A stretch of DNA of 5,762 nucleotides from Promethearchaeota archaeon (GTDB lineage: Archaea; Asgardarchaeota; Lokiarchaeia; Sigyniarchaeales; SOKP01): assembly GCA_030606095.1 (NCBI GenBank), contig JAUWHC010000203.1, forward strand, positions 1-5,762. The letters are read 5' to 3'. The translations under genes and the position numbers were made by a program. The notes under the pieces were generated by a model, which was given only the letters and a program-made list of their open reading frames with translations, was not told the DNA's origin and did not search any database. Shown here in pieces: positions 1 through 5,628 of the stretch (position 1 is the stretch's first letter; each line of letters opens with the position of its first letter).

Positions 1-387
1 CATTATCCACTTAGTTACTTTGCATCCAATGGCATTAGCGATTTCGTATAGCGATTGATAAGCAGGATATTGAACGATCACATGATCTCCTTTCTTTAAT
101 AAAACATTCATAAAAACAAAAATACCTTCTTGAGCTCCAGAAAAAACAATTATCTCTTCTGATTTGATATCGCTATACAACTTAGAAATTTCTTCTCTTA
201 ATAAAGGATTGCCAAGGGATTCAGTATATCCTAACCAGACCTTATTCAATTCTTCTAATGAATCTTTATCTAAATCTAATAATTCATTTACGCTAAATGA
301 TTCGCAATCTGAAGAACATAATAGATATTTTACATTAAATTCATACTTTGCAAAATATTCTTCTAATTTAAAGTCCTTAATTCTCAT
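1..387 (-). CDS. Class I/II PLP-dependent aminotransferase, N-terminal part (cut by left window edge)
   Basis: An open frame runs from an ATG at 387 to the first base of the window, giving 129 residues with no stop. It reads as the N-terminal third of a fold-type I aminotransferase: a short N-terminal arm (MRIKDFKLEEYFAKYEF), a YLLCSSDCES segment at residues 21-30, then GYTESLGNPLLREEIS at 53-68, which is the typical substrate/cofactor-side stretch of this superfamily. SGAQEGIF (83-90) follows at the glycine-rich cofactor loop, and GDHVIVQYPAYQSLY (100-114) is the usual post-loop strand with the aromatic stacking region. The Schiff-base lysine lies beyond the edge, so activity cannot be judged. 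The family moves an amino group between an amino acid and a keto acid in the cytoplasm, or does related PLP chemistry; the substrate is unknown. The start is supported by the good N-terminal alignment and by a TATA-like box about 30 bases upstream. There is no Shine-Dalgarno site, so the mRNA may be nearly leaderless. Confidence 0.85.
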   Translation of the reverse strand, partial: MRIKDFKLEEYFAKYEFNVKYLLCSSDCESFSVNELLDLDKDSLEELNKVWLGYTESLGNPLLREEISKLYSDIKSEEIIVFSGAQEGIFVFMNVLLKKGDHVIVQYPAYQSLYEIANAIGCKVTKWIM

Positions 388-413
388 TTAATTAAAGAAT
401 TAAGATTGGTAAG

Positions 414-421
414 ATTTAAAA
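414..421 (-). promoter_or_regulatory. TATA-like box for the aminotransferase gene
   Basis: On the minus strand this reads TTTTAAAT, centred about 30 bases before the aminotransferase ATG at 387. In archaea the TATA box sits about 26 bases before the transcription start, so transcription would begin within a few bases of the ATG, giving a very short leader. That fits the missing Shine-Dalgarno site. In such AT-rich DNA a match like this can occur by chance, so the spacing is the main support. Confidence 0.35.
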
Positions 422-1249
422 CTAGGTAATAATATCGATAATTTTTTCAATTTGTTTGATTGTGTTTTTAACAAAATTCAATTATATTTTGTCGATAAAT
501 ATCAATATTATTGCCGAATCCACGACATTCTTCACAAATAAAGAGAATAAATTATAACTTACATTATAATTACTTGAATTTTTTACTTTTTTGTTCAAGT
601 ATTGAAATGTAAAGAACAAGAATTGATCCAATACCGATTCTCTTAAATCATTGTTTTCTTGATTGATTTTTTTTTCTAACTCTTTTAATTCTTTTCTAAA
701 ATCATTACTGAAAATAATTAATTGCTGGCGTTCTTTAGTATGATTCTCATATTTAATCTTCGCGTTATTTAAATAATTATCAAGATTATATTTTTCCTTT
801 AGTAAATCTTATTTAATAGGAATTCTATTAATTTCTAAAAATTCAGTTAATACTTCAATTTTATTTTCTTATTCTGCTCTTTCTCTCTTTTTCCCTTTTA
901 TTTGGTCAGATAGACCTGCTTCCTTATTATCATGAATGTTAAATAATACTTTAAATACCTGTCTAAATTTTATTTTTTTATAATGTTCATATTCATAAAG
1001 AAAATGTATATCATCGTTGATTCTATTTTGATTTAAATAACAAAACCATATTAGATCTCTGAAACTCATAATATCAATGCCAGAAGATATCCCTACTAAT
1101 GATTCTTTTAATAGTATACTCCATAAATTTAAATTTTTCATTAAAAATGAGCTAATTAATTCTTTACTTTTTAGCTGTGAGGGATATACCTCGCTTTTAC
1201 GATGAATTGCTTCTTAATTATCAATAGAACAATGATGTATTATTATTTT
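422..1249 (-). pseudogene. Decayed gene of unknown function with four in-frame TAA stops
   Basis: A single minus-strand frame, 276 codons from just after a TAG at 1250-1252 to a TAG at 422-424, is interrupted only by TAA at 1214-1216, 869-871, 809-811 and 482-484. DNA this AT-rich should show a stop about every 11 codons by chance (about 25 here), so four suggests former coding sequence. The pieces read like protein: KIIHHCSIDN, stop, EAIHRKSEVYPSQLKSKEL and on through a 90-residue block from the only early ATG (1141) to ERAE; then stop, ENKIEVLTEFLEINRIPIK; stop, then a charged, probably coiled-coil stretch (KELKELEKKINQENNDL, bases about 690-640); and last, after the fourth stop, LNFVKNTIKQIEKIIDIIT. 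No frameshift is needed. I do not recognise the family. The N-terminus is missing: the frame begins against the 3' end of the 320-residue gene. The 90-residue block (1141-869) could still be translated alone. Stop readthrough is unlikely because neighbouring genes end normally with TAA. Confidence 0.6.
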
Positions 1250-2205
1250 CTATATTTTTTCTTGTAAAATAGGAAAAATGTTATTAGCAATAAAATACTC
1301 AAACCGCATATTCCCACAATAATCAAAGCTGTGATTTTTGGATAGTAGCTCGTAATTTTATAAAATATATATCCTTCAGAATTTTTAAGAAGGAATGTTT
1401 CTAAGTTTCCTTGGTCGTTATAAGTTGCTTCTGCCGAATAATTTTTTATGCCGTTTCTTTTAATAATTAGTGTATTTCCTTGAATGCTCACGTTATTACA
1501 TTCAAGTGTTCCAATTAATGTTGTTAAGTAATCAATAATAGGGGTTCCTATTGAAAATCTTTCTAAAATAAAGTGCCATAAAAAATCGTCTCCGCTAAGA
1601 ATTGGAAGGGAATAATTTAACGATTGTAAAGTTGTATCGTTATTTACAATAAAAGCAAATTCATTATATTCGTCCAAAATCTTACTAAAATTTTCTGGAT
1701 AACGTAATATTATTGAATTCTGTTCCGTAAAATCAGAAAAGTTAGAAAAACCATTTAAAGTAAAGGATCTAAAAACGAAAGATGTTTGCCAATCGAAATA
1801 GTAATTACTAAATTTACTCGTAATATAAGCGTGATTATATCCATAATCCCGAATTGCTATATAAGTAGGTAAATAATCTTTTGGTATCATCAGATAGCGA
1901 AACAATCCAGCATTATTAATATCATCTTGCCACCACTCTAAAACAGTGATCTTGCTTTTAGCACCTACTCTATCAGCCTCTCCTCCAAACCAATCATTTG
2001 GACTAGAAGTTACATTCACTGTGGCGTTCCAAGCTTGCTCATCGTAATAACTTATCTCCATTATCTGTGTACCTTTTTCTAACGCAAGATTATAATTTTC
2101 ATACGCGTGTAATTCCATTGGTGAAGTTATTAAATTGAAAAGAATTATTCCAAGCATTAAAAAAAAATTAATAGTGTACTTTTTATTTGTTTTTTTTATT
2201 ACCAT
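1243..2205 (-). CDS. Exported protein with C-terminal membrane anchor, third gene of the ABC transporter set
   Basis: This 320-residue protein has a basic N-terminus and a hydrophobic stretch (about 11-27), with probable signal cleavage near LHA/Y at 34-35. An ectodomain of about 255 residues follows, then a membrane segment (about 291-313) and a lysine/arginine-rich tail (YKKKYRK). The predicted topology is outside domain, single C-terminal anchor, tail in the cytoplasm. The ectodomain opens with LEKGTQIMEI and a tryptophan-rich VLEWWQDD (88-95), and ends with VSIQGNTLIIKRNG (239-252) and EATYNDQGNLETFLL (259-273). That pattern of beta strands resembles, from memory, large lineage-specific surface protein families in Asgard archaea. 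Eight N-glycosylation sequons (N60, N64, N155, N172, N189, N197, N238, N255) lie in the outside part and none outside it. The ATG at 2205 lies 31 bases after the permease stop and has no visible Shine-Dalgarno site. I infer a partner, receptor or substrate-handling role for the transporter; the exact function is unknown. Confidence 0.85.
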   Translation of the reverse strand: MVIKKTNKKYTINFFLMLGIILFNLITSPMELHAYENYNLALEKGTQIMEISYYDEQAWNATVNVTSSPNDWFGGEADRVGAKSKITVLEWWQDDINNAGLFRYLMIPKDYLPTYIAIRDYGYNHAYITSKFSNYYFDWQTSFVFRSFTLNGFSNFSDFTEQNSIILRYPENFSKILDEYNEFAFIVNNDTTLQSLNYSLPILSGDDFLWHFILERFSIGTPIIDYLTTLIGTLECNNVSIQGNTLIIKRNGIKNYSAEATYNDQGNLETFLLKNSEGYIFYKITSYYPKITALIIVGICGLSILLLITFFLFYKKKYRK

Positions 2206-2236
2206 CTATTTAACACATTAAAATTTATTATTTTTT

Positions 2237-3043
2237 CTAAAATTGTCTTCTTTTATACAATATAAAAGCTAAAATAAAAAATGCGGTTCCATAAAAGGAT
2301 AAAGATATTATTGCTTGTTCTATAGTTGGAAAAAACCATGTACCATCTGTAACTTCATATCTCTTCATTGTAGAAAAATCGGGGTGTAATATAGAATAAA
2401 TTATCTGATAAAGATACACAAATGAGTAAATAGGTTCAACTTTAAAATTAAACATCATAATTCTATCAATAATAAAAAACCCAATAAATATCAATCCGTT
2501 TACTACGATTATTACCGGAAGCTCAGAAGAATTAAAAGAACTTAGAAACGATATTAAACTTGCTAAAGCCAGAACGTACAAAATAGCAAAACCATAACTG
2601 AGAGATATAGTGTTGAGTAGAAGTCCTCCATAAAAATAATACCCCAACAGCGCCATAGACATATATTGAACGCTAACAATTCCAATTACTAAGATTGAGT
2701 AAGCTATATATTTCCCGATAAATAGGTGAGATTTTTTAATCAATGGAAACAAATTTAAACCTGTTTTTTTACTATAATCAGAACAAATAATCCCAGAAAA
2801 AAAAAGACTAGACGCAAAAACTAAAATTAATAGAAAAAACATTAATGCTGACACCAAAAAATCATCTTGATAACTTGGTAATGGTCGCATATCCGTTACA
2901 TAAGGTAAATAATTGGTCAAAATTAAGAAAATAATTGTAAAACCTGAAAAGATATAAAATTTCCTGATATTAAGCTTGACTTCAAATAGTATTGTATGAA
3001 AGATGGGCTTTTGATTTAAGTAAAAATTATTTAATTTTTTCAT
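2237..3043 (-). CDS. ABC-2 type transporter permease
   Basis: This is a 268-residue membrane protein with six predicted transmembrane segments at about 28-48, 62-87, 109-137, 144-168, 175-194 and 241-263, the usual layout of an ABC-2 type permease. An amphipathic N-terminal piece (TILFEVKLNIRKFY) precedes the first segment. Between segments 2 and 3, SDYSKKTGLNLFPLIKKSHLFIGKY (88-112) corresponds to the cytoplasmic coupling region of this family (typically E..xGT...L..P.s....i..GK). About 45 residues between segments 5 and 6 (196-240) probably face outside. The protein would form a homodimer or pair with a second copy, powered by the ATPase encoded 13 bases upstream. ABC-2 permeases mostly export lipids, polysaccharides, peptides or drugs; nothing here fixes the substrate. 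The ATG at 3043 has a strong Shine-Dalgarno site (3051-3057), which confirms the start. The gene ends with TAG at 2237-2239. Confidence 0.9.
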   Translation of the reverse strand: MKKLNNFYLNQKPIFHTILFEVKLNIRKFYIFSGFTIIFLILTNYLPYVTDMRPLPSYQDDFLVSALMFFLLILVFASSLFFSGIICSDYSKKTGLNLFPLIKKSHLFIGKYIAYSILVIGIVSVQYMSMALLGYYFYGGLLLNTISLSYGFAILYVLALASLISFLSSFNSSELPVIIVVNGLIFIGFFIIDRIMMFNFKVEPIYSFVYLYQIIYSILHPDFSTMKRYEVTDGTWFFPTIEQAIISLSFYGTAFFILAFILYKRRQF

Positions 3044-3050
3044 CTCTTAT

Positions 3051-3057
3051 TCACCTC
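3051..3057 (-). promoter_or_regulatory. Shine-Dalgarno site of the permease, overlapping the ATPase stop codon
   Basis: The minus strand reads GAGGTGA, an excellent match to the complement of the archaeal/bacterial 16S rRNA 3' end, 7 bases before the permease ATG at 3043. Its first base is the G of the ATPase TAG stop at 3057-3059. Ribosomes finishing the ATPase would be positioned to start the permease, so translational coupling is likely. It is the only clear Shine-Dalgarno site I see in the window. Confidence 0.8.
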
Positions 3058-4088
3058 TAATATTTCGTCTTTGTTGGTGTTTCATTTTCGCTTATCATTT
3101 GAAAATATAGCTGCTCTAATTGAGATGTTCTTAGTTCAGAATAAGAATTTATAGTAAAATCTAATTTGAACTCGTTTACTAAGATATTCAGAATTTCTCC
3201 TTTAATTTCTTTCAATCCGTTATAATATATTCTGAACTGACTTTTTTGTGGATCATAAATAATTTTTTCATTGTAGCTCATCTTTTCTAAATCAGTTTCC
3301 AGATAGGGCTTAAGATATGAGTTCATTTTTTTTATCAATGGTTCTACTTTTTCAGGAGTTATAGGGTTAATGATTTCACATATTAATTCTTTTGTCTTCA
3401 CTAATTGGCTTAAATTTTCTATTGAGTCAAATCCAACTATCAAACCATGATTTATTAATGCGATTTTATCGCAGATTTCTCCAATTTCGTATAGCATATG
3501 GGAGGAAAGAAAAATAGTTTTACCTTCTTCTTGAAGAGATTTAATAGATTCGCGTACTTTCACGCGAGCATTTGGATCCATTCCAGTTTGAGGTTCGTCC
3601 AAAATAATAATTTCTGGATCGTGAATTATAGCGGCAATAAACCCCAATTTTTGTATCATTCCTTTTGAAAAAGTTTTAACCTTCTTATATTTCCAATCAA
3701 TTAAGTCGAATTGGTTTAAGAGGTAATTTATTCTATCCTTTATTTTATCCTTAGGATAATTCCTAATGTTGTTAATATATTTTAATAATCGATAAGGAGT
3801 TGTATTAAGAAATTGAGGGATATCTATTAAAAACCCCATCTCAATTAAATTTTTAGAATTTTCAAAAGCATTCTGCAATTCTCCTTGTTTGTTTTTTATC
3901 ATTATTTTTCCGGTATATGGTCTAGCTAATCCAGCAATAAGTTTTAATGTAGTTGTTTTTCCCGCTCCATTTGGTCCTAATAGCCCTATTATCTCACCAT
4001 TATAAACTTCTAAATTTAGATTATCAAGCACAAGCAATTTTCCGTATCTCTTACTTAAGTTTTCTATTTTTATAATTATATCAGACAT
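3057..4088 (-). CDS. ABC transporter ATP-binding protein
   Basis: This 343-residue cytoplasmic ATPase would drive the permease encoded just downstream. Visible motifs in order: A-loop tyrosine Y15 (KRYGK), Walker A GPNGAGKT at 38-45, a Q-loop region MGFLIDIPQFLNTTP at 84-98 resembling the 'iGaLiE.P.fyp.lT' form seen in BcrA-like exporter ATPases, an ABC signature in the variant form FSKGM (140-144) instead of LSGGQ, Walker B IIILDEP (160-166, catalytic E165), D-loop TGMD (168-171), and switch histidine H197 in LSSHML. The ATPase domain ends near residue 225; about 115 more residues form the C-terminal accessory domain usual for ABC-2 exporters, ending in LEQLYFQMIS. All catalytic residues are present. 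The ATG at 4088 agrees with the normal domain start. There is no clear Shine-Dalgarno site. A TATA-like TAAATTATTC at 4121-4130 would give a leader of about 10 bases, but the support is weak. It is the first gene of the three-gene transporter set. Confidence 0.95.
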   Translation of the reverse strand: MSDIIIKIENLSKRYGKLLVLDNLNLEVYNGEIIGLLGPNGAGKTTTLKLIAGLARPYTGKIMIKNKQGELQNAFENSKNLIEMGFLIDIPQFLNTTPYRLLKYINNIRNYPKDKIKDRINYLLNQFDLIDWKYKKVKTFSKGMIQKLGFIAAIIHDPEIIILDEPQTGMDPNARVKVRESIKSLQEEGKTIFLSSHMLYEIGEICDKIALINHGLIVGFDSIENLSQLVKTKELICEIINPITPEKVEPLIKKMNSYLKPYLETDLEKMSYNEKIIYDPQKSQFRIYYNGLKEIKGEILNILVNEFKLDFTINSYSELRTSQLEQLYFQMISENETPTKTKY

Positions 4089-4255
4089 GATGATAGACGA
4101 TTAATCATTTTTCAGAGATTGAATAATTTACCCATAACACACTTTTTTAACTTAATATATTGTTCTTCTAAATTAAAATTAATTGAAGTTTAATCTCATT
4201 TATACACATCCCTTTTCTATTAGATAATGAATAATTATCATCATAATCACTAATT

Positions 4256-4265
4256 AAAAAAAAAA
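4256..4265 (-). terminator. T10 tract after the secreted-protein gene, probable transcription terminator
   Basis: The minus strand carries ten consecutive T bases starting 36 bases after the TAA of the 165-residue secreted protein (4301-4303). No stable hairpin precedes it. T-rich runs without a hairpin are the normal intrinsic terminator in archaea. If it works, the secreted protein and the ABC set starting at 4088 are separate transcripts. A small inverted repeat (GATAAT, 5 bases, ATTATC at 4223-4239) lies beyond it. Confidence 0.45.
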
Positions 4266-4300
4266 GGATTTAGAGTATACAACTTAGGCTAAATTGTAAT

Positions 4301-4798
4301 TTAATAATTTACTTCCATATAATCGACTTTTAAAACACCTCCATGCCACCACTCGAGATTGTAAAACTGTACATAATCGACTATTTTATTATCTTCTAAA
4401 TCATAGATTACTGTCTTCGTAGAAGTTCTATATTCATTATATAAATCATATGTGTCATCGGTATATACTATCTTTACATCTAAAACGTTTCCTCCCGTAA
4501 ATGAGAATTCCATTTCAAGTTCGTTACCGTCGCCAACATCCAACTTTGTTACAAAATAAACCTTTGTCTTTATTTTATGTATAGGGTAACCATCTGTCAC
4601 ACCTGTCCACTTCACCACAACATCGTCTTCATATTTTATATCATATAGTGTTCCTGTTTGTGTTCCATAAGTATTATTTATTTCTCTTGGTAAAACCGTT
4701 CCACTAAAAGCAAGAGTAGATGGCAAAATCGCGATTAGAGCCACTAATCCAAATGTACTCAATAATAATAAAGATCTTTTCTGTTTAATTTTTTCCAC
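4301..4798 (-). CDS. Small secreted beta-rich protein, possible carbohydrate-binding-like fold
   Basis: The 165-residue protein has a clear signal peptide: basic start (MEKIKQKRS), hydrophobic core LLLLSTFGLVALIAILP (10-26), and a probable cleavage site after STLA (residue 30). The remaining 135 residues have no second membrane segment, so it is probably released or held outside by contacts. The mature part alternates charged and aromatic residues in short strands (KTKVYFVTKLDV, ELEMEFSF, VLDVKIVYTDDTYDLY, KTVIYDL) and ends with GGVLKVDYMEVNY, an arrangement typical of jelly-roll beta sandwiches such as carbohydrate-binding modules. That fold call is inference from the strand pattern; no named family is recognised. 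It has no cysteines and one likely sequon (N42). The start is GTG at 4798. An in-frame TAA lies about 30 bases upstream with no ATG between, so GTG is the best choice. A regulator gene lies upstream and an ABC transporter downstream on the same strand. Confidence 0.8.
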   Translation of the reverse strand: MEKIKQKRSLLLLSTFGLVALIAILPSTLAFSGTVLPREINNTYGTQTGTLYDIKYEDDVVVKWTGVTDGYPIHKIKTKVYFVTKLDVGDGNELEMEFSFTGGNVLDVKIVYTDDTYDLYNEYRTSTKTVIYDLEDNKIVDYVQFYNLEWWHGGVLKVDYMEVNY

Positions 4799-4860
4799 CT
4801 TTCTTTTTTTTGATTTTTGATAAATTTATTGTAGAGCATAAATCTAATTACTAGACTACT

Positions 4861-4868
4861 ATTTAAAT
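4861..4868 (-). promoter_or_regulatory. TATA-like box for the secreted-protein gene
   Basis: ATTTAAAT on the minus strand, about 66 bases before the GTG at 4798, would give a leader of about 40 bases. A second candidate, TATCTATAAA, lies at 4881-4890. Both are in very AT-rich DNA between this gene and the winged-helix gene, so neither is certain. They do show that a separate promoter here is possible. Confidence 0.25.
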
Positions 4869-4926
4869 TAATAAAGTAAATTTATAGATATATGCATATT
4901 TTGAATATATTACTTTTTTTAACATA

Positions 4927-5217
4927 TTAATTCAATCGGTCTGTTTTCGTGGACTTTAGAAGAGATAAAGATTTTTCTAAAGATTGAGCGATTTTTATAC
5001 CACGCTCAGTCAACTTAATTTCTGTTCGATTTCTCGGACCAATGTCTTTTATAACATCAATTAATTTAAAATTCTTCAATATTTCAAGGCATTCATTTAA
5101 AGAATTATTACTTAATTCTAATGACTTTTTTAATTTATATTTTGAATCTATTGAATTCTGATTATTTAATAATAATAATAAAATTCTCACAAAACCTTTC
5201 TTTTCAAATAATATCAT
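4927..5217 (-). CDS. Small winged-helix DNA-binding protein, probable transcription regulator
   Basis: The protein is 96 residues and soluble. The layout fits one winged helix-turn-helix domain: helix 1 (about 5-18, KKGFVRILLLLLNNQ), helix 2 (about 25-33), recognition helix (about 37-51, NNSLNECLEILKNFKL), a beta wing with a basic turn (52-70, DVIKDIGPRNRTEIKLT), and a C-terminal helix (71-88, ERGIKIAQSLEKS) suited to dimer formation. The 'L..L...glI.......r....kLTe.G' pattern is typical of archaeal wHTH regulators of the MarR/ArsR/PadR type. No cysteine or metal site and no ligand domain is present, so the signal it senses is unknown. The ATG at 5217 has an in-frame stop about 30 bases upstream and no alternative start between; there is no Shine-Dalgarno site. 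It is followed after about 130 bases by the secreted-protein gene on the same strand, which could be one of its targets; that is inference. Confidence 0.8.
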   Translation of the reverse strand: MILFEKKGFVRILLLLLNNQNSIDSKYKLKKSLELSNNSLNECLEILKNFKLIDVIKDIGPRNRTEIKLTERGIKIAQSLEKSLSLLKSTKTDRLN

Positions 5218-5264
5218 AAAAGAGATAACATAGAATTGAGTCTATTATTAATTTTAAGAAACCG

Positions 5265-5276
5265 AAATATAAAAAA
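5265..5276 (-). promoter_or_regulatory. TATA-like box for the winged-helix gene
   Basis: The minus strand reads TTTTTTATATTT, centred about 52 bases before the ATG at 5217. Transcription would begin near 5243 and leave a leader of about 25 bases. This is one of the better archaeal TATA-box matches in the window, though AT-rich background makes chance matches common. Confidence 0.35.
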
Positions 5277-5516
5277 GTTCTTGTGATTTTTAGTACATCT
5301 AAAATATATTCAGTGTGATTGAATTTTTGTTAGTCAGTTAAGGTTTTTAAAAGAATAGTTTAATAAGGTTATCTGGTCGATTTTCTTTTATTTCCTACGA
5401 TAAAGTAGAAATCGTAAATTCCCGTTCAATATACTAGGTGTCTAAGTTTAGGTTTTGTCAAATTATTCTTCCTTACAAAGAACCATCAATATTTCATTAT
5501 CATTAGGTAAAATTTA

Positions 5517-5551
5517 TGAAAAAGTATATTGAAAAAGTATAAAGTATAAAG
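5517..5551. repeat. Short direct repeats (12-base unit twice, then a 7-base unit twice)
   Basis: On the plus strand TGAAAAAGTATA occurs at 5517-5528 and again at 5530-5541 (period 13). It runs into GTATAAA twice in tandem at 5537-5550. On the minus strand the same stretch is T-rich and lies about 80 to 110 bases after the glycosidase stop codon, so it could serve as a series of terminator T-tracts. As phased repeats it could also be a protein binding site. Simple slippage in AT-rich DNA is an equally good explanation. Confidence 0.6.
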
Positions 5552-5628
5552 AAGAATTTTTAAGGTTGTTAAATGAACTTAATATCTTATTTTAATATCT
5601 AATATTCTGTAAGAAAAATTAAGCTAAT

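Larger units (their letters stand above)
5218..5628. other. Intergenic stretch without a recognisable gene
   Basis: About 410 bases lie between the end of the glycosidase gene and the winged-helix gene. All frames on both strands are broken into very short pieces; the longest ATG-started readings I followed are under about 12 codons. I see no tRNA-like arms. It contains the direct repeats at 5517-5551, a 6-base inverted repeat with a 9-base loop (TACGAT/ATCGTA, 5396-5416), and a TATA-like box at 5265-5276. The size would allow a small RNA or two promoters, but nothing in the sequence proves either. Confidence 0.5.

Noticed and set aside
164..391. A 75-codon open frame on the plus strand
   Set aside because: It lies opposite the aminotransferase coding frame, which has a clear family signature. 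The plus-strand protein is low-complexity, rich in Ser/Asn/Leu, and has the look of an antisense shadow.
869..1141. The 90-codon minus-strand frame as an intact independent gene
   Set aside because: Protein-like sequence continues in the same frame both before its ATG and after its stop, so it is better read as the middle of a larger broken gene. Translation of this piece alone remains possible.
422..1249. Stop-codon readthrough or an altered genetic code
   Set aside because: All four internal stops are TAA, and neighbouring intact genes end with TAA at sensible places. Pyrrolysine uses TAG, so known archaeal recoding does not explain it.
1930..4350. A shared LEWW motif in the 320-residue and 165-residue exported proteins as evidence of common origin
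   Set aside because: It is four residues only, near the start of one mature protein and the end of the other, with no similarity around it that I can align.
4911..4919. A plus-strand T-run (TTTTTTTT region) as a terminator
   Set aside because: No plus-strand gene ends near it. On the minus strand it is an A-run upstream of the secreted-protein gene.
5218..5628. A tRNA or structured RNA gene in the gap
   Set aside because: I find no T-arm-like GTTCGA motif and no set of matching arms. The AT-rich inverted repeats seen are short and scattered.
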